Part shown: positions 1 to 8,421 of the stretch, one piece after another | Numbering within the stretch: position 1 is the first letter of the stretch | Layout: the number at the start of each line of letters is the position of its first letter | From: Bradyrhizobium sp. 21 | GTDB lineage: Bacteria > Pseudomonadota > Alphaproteobacteria > Rhizobiales > Xanthobacteraceae | Reading direction: 5' to 3' | Assembly (NCBI RefSeq): GCF_023073335.1 | Contig: NZ_JADPJG010000017.1 | Location: 36,582-100,581, forward strand | DNA: 64,000 nucleotides | Notes under the pieces: generated by a model | Told to the model about the DNA's origin: nothing | What the model saw: the letters and a program-made list of their open reading frames with translations, nothing else | Databases searched by the model: none | Made by a program: the position numbers and the translations under genes

Positions 1-98
1 TCGTTGTGGCGCCCGCTCCTGCCCCGGTCGTCGTGGTGCGTCCGCGCGTGTGCCCCTATGGCTTCCGCTGGTACGCCGGCCGCTGCCGCCCGTACTGA
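1..98 (+). CDS. C-terminal end of a small secreted-type protein (partial)
   Basis: The third forward frame is open from the window edge to TGA at 96-98 and reads as an Ala/Pro/Val-rich stretch followed by a Cys- and aromatic-rich end (CPYGFRWYAGRCRPY). Short secreted proteins with this type of ending are common in Bradyrhizobium, but the start lies outside the window and no function can be given. A clear intrinsic terminator follows 23 bases after the stop, which supports it as the true 3' end of a gene. Confidence 0.55.
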   Translation, partial: VVAPAPAPVVVVRPRVCPYGFRWYAGRCRPY

Positions 99-120
99 TC
101 TCTTTTTTTCGCAACGAAGT

Positions 121-158
121 GGCCGCGCGGCGAAAGCCTGCGCGGCCATTTTCTTTTT
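121..158 (+). terminator. Rho-independent terminator of the partial first gene
   Basis: GGCCGCGC at 121-128 pairs with GCGCGGCC at 140-147, and the inner GG/CC extends the stem around a GAAA-type loop. A T-rich tract (ATTTTCTTTTT) follows. It sits just past the stop at 98. Confidence 0.8.
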
Positions 159-243
159 GGACGCCTGACGTCGCACCGGGATGTTTCGAATCAGAACGGG
201 GACCGCGATCGCGGTCCCCGCTCAAAGCTGGCTTGCGCGAAGC

Positions 244-522
244 TTACCAATGGCGGCGGTGCCATCGCCGGCGATGCCAGCCCCAGTGACGGCGCCGCCA
301 ACCCCAATGACGGTGGTGGCCGTGCCAGTGCACCTGCTCCGGCTTCAACTGCGCCGCCTCTTCGCTGCTGGTGACTGCGGGATGAGCATCGGGATTGCCT
401 TGCGGCATGCGGGGATCACCGAGCGGCTGCGGCGCCAGTGGCGCAGCCTTCGCGGTGGTCGTGAACGCGGCAGCTCCGGCCGCGACACCGATTGCAAATT
501 TTAAAAAGTTCCGGCGCTCCAT
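244..522 (-). CDS. Small Tat-exported His/Trp/Arg-rich protein of unknown function
   Basis: A 92-residue protein. Residues 3-8 (RRNFLK) fit the twin-arginine export motif, followed by a hydrophobic Ala-rich segment and a likely cleavage after AKA near residue 26. The mature part is Pro-rich, then dominated by His, Trp and Arg in an HWGWRRR-type repeat at the C terminus. A GAGGAAAG ribosome site precedes the ATG. Such a tail could bind metal or anionic surfaces, but that is inference. Similar small Tat/Sec proteins are frequent in Bradyrhizobium and are uncharacterised. Confidence 0.6.
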   Translation of the reverse strand: MERRNFLKFAIGVAAGAAAFTTTAKAAPLAPQPLGDPRMPQGNPDAHPAVTSSEEAAQLKPEQVHWHGHHRHWGWRRRHWGWHRRRWHRRHW

Positions 523-649
523 GACTCTTTCCTCTTGGATGGTCGTGCCAGTGATGCAGAGGAAGTGTCGCGGTGACGATATGAACCGAAGCTGAATCGC
601 GCGTTCAGGTTCGTTGCGACTCTAACAATGACGGCCCGTCGTCCGGGCG

Positions 650-967
650 CTACTTGCCGAACTCCTGCGCCAGCACCAGCAACTCGCGCGTGCGCGTGAT
701 GTCGGGCCAATCGCGGTTGAAATCAGCCACCAGTTGCGTCAGCGCGTGGCCCTTCAGCATGGCGTGCAGCGCAGCCTCGTTTCTCGAACGGATACATGGC
801 CTGATGCAGCGAGGGATCGTCGAGGCTCCAGAACTGCCAGGCTTTGCTCACGCCGAACGCGCCTTCACCGCCTCGGGCACATGTTCCGTCTCGTACCCCC
901 TGTCGAAGGCGGCGCGCTTGCCGGCATCAGTGACAATGGCGCGGACGACGAAGAACGCTGACGGCAT
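650..967 (-). pseudogene. Frameshifted small conserved protein (about 104 aa when intact)
   Basis: ATG at 965-967 is preceded by AGGAGG at good spacing. The first frame reads MPSAFFVVRAIVTDAGKR... and stops early at 848-850. Past this, other frames continue one coherent protein: GVSKAWQFWSLDDPSLHQ, then HAMLKGHALTQLVADF and TRELLVLAQEFGK, ending at TAG in 650-652. Restoring it requires removing two bases near 853-858 (an extra CG) and one base in an AAAC stretch near 780-790. The net change is +3, so the start and the final stop share one frame. Real decay or sequencing error are both possible. The function of the family is unknown to me. Confidence 0.65.
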
Positions 968-1096
968 CGGATTTCCTCCTGTTGTTTGGCGTGAGAATAG
1001 CCGGTTACGTCCGGACGACAAAAAAGAGTGGCACCGGTGTCGGAATGTGCGCCCTTCGCTCGTCCTTTGCTTCGAACCAAGACACGGAGACAGCGA

Positions 1097-1747
<651 letters not shown>

Positions 1748-1841
1748 GGCGCCTCACATAACCGACCCGACATCTGCCATACGCTCATGGCCATCGAAGC
1801 GAAGCAGATGGCTTCAGTTTATCAGGGCGGAAAGGTGAAAC

Positions 1842-2009
1842 ATGGCCCGCATCGAATATCTCAAAGACCAGCTCGCCCGCGCCGAACGACTGGCAAAGGC
1901 GATCCTCGACCGGCAGACCGCCGAACGCCTTCAGGCGTTCGCAGCCGAATGCCGCACGGAGTTGCAGGTGCTGACGCACAGGTCTGCCGCGCACAGGCCT
2001 GCCGCGTAA
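1842..2009 (+). CDS. Small helical protein (55 aa), unknown function
   Basis: ATG at 1842 follows AAGGTGAA. The 55-residue product (MARIEYLKDQLARAERL... ending HRPAA) is charged and almost entirely predictable as one or two amphipathic helices. Short proteins starting like this recur in Bradyrhizobium as conserved hypotheticals. No function can be assigned. It ends 16 bases before the stop of the convergent membrane-protein gene. Confidence 0.5.
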   Translation: MARIEYLKDQLARAERLAKAILDRQTAERLQAFAAECRTELQVLTHRSAAHRPAA

Positions 2010-2025
2010 AGCGTGCGTCGCGCGG

Positions 2026-2370
2026 TTACACCAGCTTCATCGGCGTATCGGCGACCACGCGAAGGTCGAAGCTCCCGATCAACGCCGAACGGCGCGCCTC
2101 CGCTGCACTGATCGCATCATCCGTCTGCCGCAACGTGCTGACATTCGAGCCGAGCGACACGATCCCGCCCAGCACCAGCGCGATCGACCCGAGCGCAGCA
2201 GTCTGACCAAATCCAAACAGGCCGAGGATCGTGATCAACAACAGCGCGGCGCCGCCGCCGATGGCGATCTTGGACGCCAGGATGTACTTCCGGCATCGCT
2301 CAGCGATCGCGGCGAGCCGCTCGATCCGGGCTTCGATGTCGGAGATTTCGTCGGTCGGATCGTCGGTCAT
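2026..2370 (-). CDS. Small inner-membrane protein with N-terminal coiled coil
   Basis: A 114-residue protein. Residues 1-30 are acidic then helical (DIEARIERLAAIAERCRKY), suggesting a short coiled coil. Two transmembrane helices follow, at about residues 36-56 and 60-78, then a polar segment containing NVSTLRQTDDAISAAEARR. No catalytic motif is visible. I do not recognise the family; it looks like a small two-helix membrane protein with both ends on the same side. Its promoter would lie in the repeat-rich interval between 2371 and 2509. Confidence 0.55.
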   Translation of the reverse strand: MTDDPTDEISDIEARIERLAAIAERCRKYILASKIAIGGGAALLLITILGLFGFGQTAALGSIALVLGGIVSLGSNVSTLRQTDDAISAAEARRSALIGSFDLRVVADTPMKLV

Positions 2371-2388
2371 GGGAATCAGATCGAACCC

Positions 2389-2502
2389 GTAGGGTGGGTT
2401 AGCCCCGCAGATGCGAAGCGCATCGCTCGGCGTAATCCACCAAGATCGTGACGCGTGGTCGGTTCAGCCGGTGGGTTACGGCTTCGCCTAACCCACTCTA
2501 CA
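2389..2502. repeat. Compound palindromic repeat (GTAGGGTGGGTTA type)
   Basis: The interval opens with GTAGGGTGGGTTAGCC and closes with TAACCCACTCTAC, its imperfect inverse. Inside are a GATGCGAAGCGCATC hairpin, GGCGTAATCCACC, and a second arm GGTGGGTTACGGC. The same unit recurs in a shorter form at 19269-19304. Repeats of this sequence type are dispersed in Bradyrhizobium intergenic regions. Here it fills the space between two minus-strand genes. Confidence 0.65.
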
Positions 2503-2509
2503 ACTCTCT

Positions 2510-4042
2510 CTACAACGGCAAATTGTCGTGCTTCTTCGCCGGCATCTCGACCTTCTTGTCCTTCAGCATCGCCAGCGCCCGCGCGATCCGCTTCCTTGTC
2601 GAGTGCGGCATGATGACGTCGTCGATGTAGCCGCGCTCGGCGGCGATGAAGGGCGACAGGAAGCGGTCTTCGTATTCCTTGGTGCGCGCGGCGATCTTAT
2701 CGGGGTCACCGATGTCCGAGCGGAAGATGATCTCGACTGCACCCTTGGCGCCCATCACCGCGATCTGGGCGGTCGGCCAAGCGTAGTTCATGTCGGCGCC
2801 GATTTCCTTCGAAGCCATGACGTCGAAGGCGCCGCCATAGGCCTTGCGGGTGATGATGGTCACCAGCGGCACGGTGCACTGCGAATACGCGAACAGCAGT
2901 TTTGCGCCGTGCTTGATCAGGCCGCCATATTCCTGCGCGGTACCGGGCAGGAAGCCCGGCACGTCGACGAAGGTGACGATCGGGATGTTGAAGGCGTCGC
3001 AGAAGCGGACGAAGCGCGCCGCTTTCCGCGAGGCATCGCTGTCGAGCACGCCGGCCAGCACCATCGGCTGGTTGGCGACGAAGCCGACGGTGCGCCCGGC
3101 GATGCGGCCGAAGCCGGTGACGATGTTCTTGGCGAACAGGTCGGCGATCTCGAAGAAGTCGCCCTCGTCGACGACCTTCAGGATCAATTCCTTCATGTCG
3201 TAAGGCTTGTTTGGATTGTCGGGGATCAGCGTGTCGAGCGACATGTCGAGGCGGCCGATGTCGTCAAAACTCGGCCATTCCGGCACGCCGTCGGTGTTGT
3301 TGGACGGCAGGAAGTCGATCAGGCGCCGCATCTGCAACAGCGTCTCGACGTCGTTCTCGAAGGCGCCATCGGCGATCGAGGAGCGCGTGGCGTGCACCGA
3401 GGCACCGCCGAGTTCTTCCGCGGTGACGACCTCGTTGGTGACGGTCTTCACCACGTCGGGGCCGGTGACGAACATGTAGCTGGTGTTCTTCACCATGAAG
3501 ATGAAGTCGGTCATGGCCGGCGAATAGACGTCGCCGCCGGCGCAGGGGCCCATGATGACGGAGATCTGCGGGATCACGCCGGAGGCGAGCACGTTGCGGC
3601 GGAACACGTAGGAATAGCCGGCGAGCGCGGCGACGCCCTCCTGGATGCGGGCGCCGCCCGCGTCATAGAGGCCGATGATGGGCGCCCTCGCCTTCATCGC
3701 CATATCCTGGAGTTTCGTAATTTTCAGCGCGTGCGTTTCCGAGAGCGAGCCGCCGAACACGGTAAAATCCTTGGCGAACACAAAGGTCTTGCGGCCGTTG
3801 ACGGTGCCCCAGCCGGTGACGACGCCGTCGCCGGGGACCTTGTTCTTCTCCATGCCGAACTCGGTGGAGCGGTGCTCGACGAACATGTCGAATTCCTCGA
3901 ACGATCCCTTGTCGAGCAGCAGCTCGATACGCTCGCGGGCGGTCAGCTTGCCGCGGGCGTGCTGCGCCTCGATGCGCTTCTCCCCGCCGCCGAGCTTGGC
4001 GCCGGCGCGACGGTCTTCGAGGGCGTCCAGGATATTCTTCAT
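2510..4042 (-). CDS. pccB: Propionyl-CoA carboxylase beta subunit (carboxyltransferase)
   Basis: A 510-residue biotin-dependent carboxyltransferase of the usual PccB length. It moves carboxyl from carboxybiotin (on the alpha subunit) to propionyl-CoA, giving methylmalonyl-CoA. The N-terminal CoA half has ARGKLTARERI and the oxyanion-forming GGARIQEGVAALAGYSYVF. The C-terminal half has DVPGFLPGTAQEYGGLI and KAYGGAFDVMASK. It ends in the typical TRKRIARALAMLKDKK. The biotin-carboxylase alpha subunit is not in the window. Acetyl-CoA or mixed acyl-CoA specificity cannot be excluded from sequence alone. Confidence 0.92.
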   Translation of the reverse strand: MKNILDALEDRRAGAKLGGGEKRIEAQHARGKLTARERIELLLDKGSFEEFDMFVEHRSTEFGMEKNKVPGDGVVTGWGTVNGRKTFVFAKDFTVFGGSLSETHALKITKLQDMAMKARAPIIGLYDAGGARIQEGVAALAGYSYVFRRNVLASGVIPQISVIMGPCAGGDVYSPAMTDFIFMVKNTSYMFVTGPDVVKTVTNEVVTAEELGGASVHATRSSIADGAFENDVETLLQMRRLIDFLPSNNTDGVPEWPSFDDIGRLDMSLDTLIPDNPNKPYDMKELILKVVDEGDFFEIADLFAKNIVTGFGRIAGRTVGFVANQPMVLAGVLDSDASRKAARFVRFCDAFNIPIVTFVDVPGFLPGTAQEYGGLIKHGAKLLFAYSQCTVPLVTIITRKAYGGAFDVMASKEIGADMNYAWPTAQIAVMGAKGAVEIIFRSDIGDPDKIAARTKEYEDRFLSPFIAAERGYIDDVIMPHSTRKRIARALAMLKDKKVEMPAKKHDNLPL

Positions 4043-4191
4043 TTGCTCCCGCCAGTTCTTAGCCTAAATGCGATTGCCGGGGGTTCTAACACGCCATTTT
4101 ACGGGCCGGGAAGCGGCTTTCGGCGTCGCAAGGCTGCCTTGCCGCAGCGCCAAAGCGCAAGGAATTACAAAGTATTGACCGGGAGGCGAGC

Positions 4192-4596
4192 ATGACCGAA
4201 GGAACGGCCGAGACGGGCGCTGCGACCGGCGGCGTCAACATCCTGCTGCGGCTGGAGGGCCTGACCCTGTTTGCGGGGATGGTGATGCTCTACTGGACCT
4301 GGGACGGCTCCTGGCTGGTGTTCGCCCTGCTCTTCTTCGTGCCCGATTTGAGCTTTCTGGCCTACCTCGCCGACGCCAGATTCGGCGCATTGGTCTACAA
4401 CGCCGTCCACAGCTACATGGCCCCCGTGACGCTGCTGACGCTGGGTTTTGGTCTCGCCTCCCCCCTTACCTTGTCCATCGCCATGATCTGGCTCGCCCAT
4501 ATCGGCTTCGACCGGGCGCTGGGCTATGGTCTGAAATATTCGGCCGGGTTCGGCTTCACCCATCTCGGCCGGATCGGCCGGCAGAAGGACGGCTGA
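4192..4596 (+). CDS. DUF4260 family small membrane protein
   Basis: A 134-residue protein with about four hydrophobic helices (residues 16-35, 40-58, 70-90, 92-108). The C-terminal signature LGYGLKYSAGFGFTHLGRIG is what I know of DUF4260 proteins, whose function is undetermined. GGGAGGCGAGC precedes the ATG. It is divergent from pccB and shares the 149-base gap with it. Confidence 0.75.
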   Translation: MTEGTAETGAATGGVNILLRLEGLTLFAGMVMLYWTWDGSWLVFALLFFVPDLSFLAYLADARFGALVYNAVHSYMAPVTLLTLGFGLASPLTLSIAMIWLAHIGFDRALGYGLKYSAGFGFTHLGRIGRQKDG

Positions 4597-4737
4597 CACA
4601 GCCGCAAATCTGGTCCTGCCCGGTTGACCCGGCCTGCCGATTCAGGCTTGCTCCAGGCTTACGATCAGGCGCCGAATGTTGCGTGAGCCCAGTCGGTACG
4701 GCGGCGGTCCATCACGTCTGGCTGCAAGCATCACCTC

Positions 4738-5331
4738 ATGTCCGCGACGGTCGTCCCCCTGCCGCCGAGCTCGTCGTCCGAAACCGTCGATTTCCTGCGG
4801 CGAATGGCCAGCATGGTGTCGGGGCGGAACGGCGAGATGCTGCTGCGCGCGGCCGCGCTGATCGAGTCGCTGGCGCAGCGGGCGATGTCGGCGGAGCGCC
4901 TCTATCACAGGGAGCACGAAGAGAACACACGCAACACCGAGCTGCGCGAGGCCGGTGAGATGGCGTCCGACGCCATGGTCAAGCAAATTGACGGCCTGCG
5001 CAGCCAGCTTGCCGAGGTCACCGCGGCCGCGGCCGCCGAGCGCGCGGCGTTCGACGCCGAGCGCGGCAAGCTGCTCGGCCTGATGGAGCATGCGGAGGGC
5101 CATATCGGTAAGCTCACGAGCGAGCTGGAGACGCTGCAAGCCTCCGTCGACAGTTTCAACGAGACCGTCGTCTCCGTGCCGATCGAGGTGCTGCGGCTGG
5201 CCCGCACCCAGTTCGATTTCCTCTCCGCCGGCTTCGCCCGCAAGGGCGACGTGATCTCGCAGGCGATGAGCGAGATCGGCGGCTTTGCGATCGACCAGGC
5301 GCTGACGGTGAAGAAGACCGATCGAGCCTGA
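4738..5331 (+). CDS. Coiled-coil protein of unknown function
   Basis: A 197-residue soluble protein. Residues 35-130 are strongly helical and charged with repeated Ala/Glu heptads, ending in the coiled-coil stretch around HIGKLTSELETLQ. The last 60 residues (FNETVVSVPIEVLRLART... SAGFARKGDVISQAMSEIG) look globular and amphipathic. There is no signal peptide or membrane helix. I do not recognise the family. The start is uncertain since no strong ribosome site precedes ATG 4738, and ATG codons within the first 30 residues are alternatives. Confidence 0.6.
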   Translation: MSATVVPLPPSSSSETVDFLRRMASMVSGRNGEMLLRAAALIESLAQRAMSAERLYHREHEENTRNTELREAGEMASDAMVKQIDGLRSQLAEVTAAAAAERAAFDAERGKLLGLMEHAEGHIGKLTSELETLQASVDSFNETVVSVPIEVLRLARTQFDFLSAGFARKGDVISQAMSEIGGFAIDQALTVKKTDRA

Positions 5332-5409
5332 GGCGGGCTGCTTGCCGTGTCAAATTGACAGGGCACGGGCCTGTTGCTCTACTCTGCAAAAATCATAGGG
5401 GAGGATCCC

Positions 5410-6402
5410 ATGCCGGCGGCATTCCGCGTCGCTATGGCGCTCATTGCGCTTTGCGTTTCAACCGTGCTTGCCAACGCACAATCCCTTCCAAGGGAAGTCG
5501 CCACCCGCGCCGAAATCTACCCAATCCCTTCGCTGACCCTCTCCGACCAGCAATTCCTCAGCGGCGACGCCGCGGCCGGCAAGCCGGTGACGGTCGCGGG
5601 CGAATTCCGCGTCGCGCAAGGCAGCGGCAAGCTGCCCGTCGTGGTGCTGATGCACGGCTCCAGCGGCGTCGGCGCCACCACGGAAGCCTGGGTGCATGCG
5701 TTCAACGCCATGGGCATCTCGACCTTCGTGATCGACGGTTTTACCGGCCGCGGGCTGACGGTGGTCGGACCGAACCAGGCCCTGCTCGGCCGGCTCAACC
5801 TGATCGTCGACATCTACCGCTCGCTGGAGATTCTTGCGAAGCACCCGCGCGTCGACCCTGAACGTATCGTGTTGATGGGCTTTTCACGCGGCGGACAGGC
5901 GACGCTCTATGCCAGCCTGGAGCGCTTCAACAAGCTCTGGAACAAGTCCGGCGTCCAGTTCGCCGCCTACATTCCGTTCTATCCGGATTGCTCGACGACC
6001 TATCAGAAGGACACGGACATCGCCGCGCGCCCAATCCGCATCTTCCACGGCACGCCCGACGACTACAATCCTGTGAAGAGCTGCAAGGCCTTCGTCGAGC
6101 AGCTCAAGACGGCCGGTCGCGACGTGGTGTTGACCGAATACCCCGACAGCGCGCACGGCTTTGACAGCGGCCTGCTCGGCGTCAACATTGTCTCCGTCTC
6201 CACGGGCGCGCAGACCGTGCGCAACTGCCAGATTAGAGAAGGCGACGGCGGCGTGTTGATGAATGGCGAGACGAAAGCGCCGTTTACCTACCAGGATGCT
6301 TGCGTCGAGCTGAACCCGCATGTCGGCGGCAATCCAGCGACAGCCGCCGAGTCGCGCAAGGCCGTGCAAGAGTTTTTGCAGGCGTTGTTCAAGCTGGGTT
6401 GA
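5410..6402 (+). CDS. Secreted dienelactone hydrolase-type alpha/beta hydrolase
   Basis: A 330-residue protein with a Sec signal peptide (hydrophobic residues 4-20, cleavage after ANA near 23). Nucleophile elbow GFSRG has Ser159; the acid is Asp217 or Asp218 in GTPDDYN; His249 lies in DSAHGF. The LMHGSSGVG segment would form the oxyanion hole. Start ATG 5410 is chosen because GGGGAGG lies just upstream and the signal peptide begins there. Expected to hydrolyse an ester or lactone in the periplasm; the substrate is unknown. A dispersed repeat follows immediately. Confidence 0.8.
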   Translation: MPAAFRVAMALIALCVSTVLANAQSLPREVATRAEIYPIPSLTLSDQQFLSGDAAAGKPVTVAGEFRVAQGSGKLPVVVLMHGSSGVGATTEAWVHAFNAMGISTFVIDGFTGRGLTVVGPNQALLGRLNLIVDIYRSLEILAKHPRVDPERIVLMGFSRGGQATLYASLERFNKLWNKSGVQFAAYIPFYPDCSTTYQKDTDIAARPIRIFHGTPDDYNPVKSCKAFVEQLKTAGRDVVLTEYPDSAHGFDSGLLGVNIVSVSTGAQTVRNCQIREGDGGVLMNGETKAPFTYQDACVELNPHVGGNPATAAESRKAVQEFLQALFKLG

Positions 6403-6418
6403 GAAGCAGCGCGGCCTG

Positions 6419-6532
6419 CATGGTTCGAGACGCCCGCTTTGCGGGCTCCTCACCATGAGGGTCTGACTTCTCTCCGCGCAGCAAGACCTCATCCTGAGCA
6501 GACCTCCGAAAGCGGGCGCGTCGAAGGATGGC
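6419..6532. repeat. Bradyrhizobium-type dispersed inverted repeat
   Basis: The left unit CATGGTTCGAGACGCCCG...CTCCTCACCATGAGG and the right unit ACCTCATCCTGAGCAG...GGGCGCGTCGAAGGATGG are imperfect inverses, so the whole can fold into a long cruciform or RNA hairpin. This repeat type is familiar from intergenic regions of Bradyrhizobium and related genomes. It sits between two convergent genes and may serve as a transcript end. Confidence 0.75.
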
Positions 6533-6551
6533 CGCAAAAAAGCTGCGCGCC

Positions 6552-7208
6552 CTACGGCTCGCCGGGCTTGAACGGCTCCTGCTTGTCCGGCGGCACGGTC
6601 TCCTCCGCCATTGCCAGCAGCATCGCGACCATCACGTAATTGCCGGCGACCGCAGTGAGGTCGACGATCTGCTGGTCGTTGAACACCTTCTTCGCGCGCG
6701 CATAGGTTTCGTCGCCGACCTTCTTGGCCGTGGTGAGCTCGGTGACGAAATCGTAGACCACGGCCTCGTCCTCGGCCATCTTCGACGGCCGCTTATTGGC
6801 CTTCAGCTCCGCGATAATGTCGGGCGACAGGCCCGCCTTCGCCGCGAGCGGCGCATGGGCGTACCACTCGACCTGCGAGCGCCATTGCCGCCCGATGATC
6901 AGGATCGCGAACTCGTTGAGTTTTGTCGGGACTGAGCTCTCCCAGCGCAGATAGTGGAACAGGTCGAACAGGCGCTGGCCGAGCACGGGGCTGCGGATCA
7001 TCGGATTGTAGGGACCGCCGATGCCGACGCTCGACACCTTCATGATCTGCTCGCCGAGCGGCTTTTGCTTCGCGTCGAGCTGGTCCATCGTGAGCTGCGG
7101 AAAGCGCGGCTCCTTGCTGGTGGCGGGACCGGCAAACATGGTCGCGGCAAGCCAGCCGCCCGCTGCGGCCAACGTGAGCGACGACAGCCAGAGTGGCGTT
7201 GAATTCAT
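6552..7208 (-). CDS. Exported carboxymuconolactone decarboxylase-like (AhpD fold) protein
   Basis: A 218-residue protein. Residues 5-28 form a signal peptide or N-terminal anchor. The core has the helical CMD fold, with FAILIIGRQW and QVEWYAHAPLAAKAGLS at about residues 101-129. That segment aligns with the family's active helix but lacks the CxxC pair of AhpD-type peroxidases, so a thiol-peroxidase role is unlikely. The EW..HA..A..AG form marks a separate subfamily of unclear function. The Pro-rich C terminus (DKQEPFKPGEP) is tail-like. It is convergent with the hydrolase gene across the repeat. Confidence 0.75.
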   Translation of the reverse strand: MNSTPLWLSSLTLAAAGGWLAATMFAGPATSKEPRFPQLTMDQLDAKQKPLGEQIMKVSSVGIGGPYNPMIRSPVLGQRLFDLFHYLRWESSVPTKLNEFAILIIGRQWRSQVEWYAHAPLAAKAGLSPDIIAELKANKRPSKMAEDEAVVYDFVTELTTAKKVGDETYARAKKVFNDQQIVDLTAVAGNYVMVAMLLAMAEETVPPDKQEPFKPGEP

Positions 7209-7269
7209 CGTGTCCTCCCGGTTTCCCTTGGCCGGGGAATGCTAGTCGAGCGGCACCAGCGCCGTCACG

Positions 7270-8088
7270 CTAGATCGCGCCGATCTCGGCAAGGCAGGCT
7301 TGCGTCAGCGGCATGCGCTCCCCGACCAGACGCTGTTCCTTGCAGTCCATGTTGAGCGCGAACACGGTGTGCGCCTCGCCCTTCTCGGCCCAGCCCACCA
7401 TCCAGCCAAGCGACGGCTCGCCGCGCTCGGCGCCAAGCAGCCCGGACTTGGCGCGAATGACGCTGTCGCCGACCTTGGTCACCGGCAGGATGTCAGCGAC
7501 GAGATCCTGGCTGCGCTTCGAAATCGGCAGCGTGCGGCGGCGCAGCCGGTCGACGAAATCGACCTGCTCGACCGGGTCGATGCGCAAGGCGCCCGTCAGC
7601 CAGAACTGGTCGATGCCGCCGCCGATGTCGCGATTGCCGTAGTCGAACAGATCGACATATTTCTGCATGCGCTCCTGCCCGATCCGGCGCGCGATCTCCT
7701 GATAGACCGGCACGGCACTGACAGCGATCGCGCTACGCAGCGTGTGGTCCTTGTTCCAGGCCTCGATCGGTCGCTTCACACCGTCCCACGGAAATACGTC
7801 CTTGTCGGGATCGACGACGACGCCGGTCTCCAGCGCAATCAGCGAGTTCGGAATCTTGAACGTGGAGGCCGGCAGCTTGGCCTCGCCCGACCGCTCCTTG
7901 TCGCTCGCGACGATCAGATAATCCTCGACCTTGTAGCCGACGAAGGTGCCTGATGTGCCGAGATCGGTGAAACGTTTGGCGAGGCTGTCGCGGATCTCAT
8001 TGCGCGGAGGCGCGACATGGGCGAACGCACGCGACGGCATGGTGACGGCTGCGGCGAGAAGACCGAGGGTGGAACGGCGGGTCAGCAA
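7270..8088 (-). CDS. Class D (OXA-type) beta-lactamase
   Basis: A 272-residue exported serine beta-lactamase. The signal peptide spans residues 1-23 (after AFA), beginning MLTRRSTLG, compatible with Tat export. All class D elements are visible: Ser75-Thr-Phe-Lys78, Ser124-Ala-Val126, Tyr150-Gly-Asn152, and Lys214-Ser-Gly216 (the KTG position carries KSG). WMVGW follows the KSG strand at the usual spacing. It would hydrolyse penicillin-type beta-lactams in the periplasm. The genomic setting has no mobile signs, so it is probably an intrinsic chromosomal enzyme. Spectrum cannot be predicted from sequence reading. Confidence 0.9.
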   Translation of the reverse strand: MLTRRSTLGLLAAAVTMPSRAFAHVAPPRNEIRDSLAKRFTDLGTSGTFVGYKVEDYLIVASDKERSGEAKLPASTFKIPNSLIALETGVVVDPDKDVFPWDGVKRPIEAWNKDHTLRSAIAVSAVPVYQEIARRIGQERMQKYVDLFDYGNRDIGGGIDQFWLTGALRIDPVEQVDFVDRLRRRTLPISKRSQDLVADILPVTKVGDSVIRAKSGLLGAERGEPSLGWMVGWAEKGEAHTVFALNMDCKEQRLVGERMPLTQACLAEIGAI

Positions 8089-8160
8089 GGGCGATGTCCG
8101 TTGTGCGATGAGGTCGCGGCGACCATGCAGCCGCTATCGTGGTGAAACGATGACAGCGCG

Positions 8161-8421
8161 CTATCGCCGCCCCGACAGCCGCAGCACGAACACCAGGACT
8201 TCCGCGACGGCCTTGTAGAGGTCCGGCGGGATCTCCTCGCCGAGCTCGACCTTGGAGAGCGCGCCGGCCAGGATCTCGTTTTCCTCGATCGGGATGTCGT
8301 TGGCCTTGGCGATCTCGACGATCTTTTCGCCGATCGTACCCTTGCCCTTGGCGACGACGACAGGCGCGCCAGAGCCCTTCTCGTAATGCAGCGCAATTGC
8401 GAGCTTGGATGGATCGCTCAT
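8161..8421 (-). CDS. Free-standing FlhB C-terminal-like (FhlB) protein
   Basis: An 86-residue soluble protein matching only the cytoplasmic C-terminal domain of FlhB/EscU export-switch proteins: AIALHYEKGSGAPVVVAKG, then KANDIPIEENEILAGALSK and GEEIPPDLYKAVAEVLVFV. It begins right where the autocleavage NPTH site of full FlhB would be, so it corresponds to the post-cleavage fragment and lacks the membrane part. Its ATG overlaps the stop of the FliK-like gene by 4 bases (ATGA), so the two are translationally coupled. Comparable stand-alone FhlB proteins occur in other bacteria; their role is not settled. Confidence 0.8.
   Translation of the reverse strand: MSDPSKLAIALHYEKGSGAPVVVAKGKGTIGEKIVEIAKANDIPIEENEILAGALSKVELGEEIPPDLYKAVAEVLVFVLRLSGRR

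Noticed and set aside
2389..2502. CRISPR-like repetition
   Set aside because: The repeats are inverted palindromes of a dispersed intergenic element; there are no regularly spaced direct repeats or spacers.
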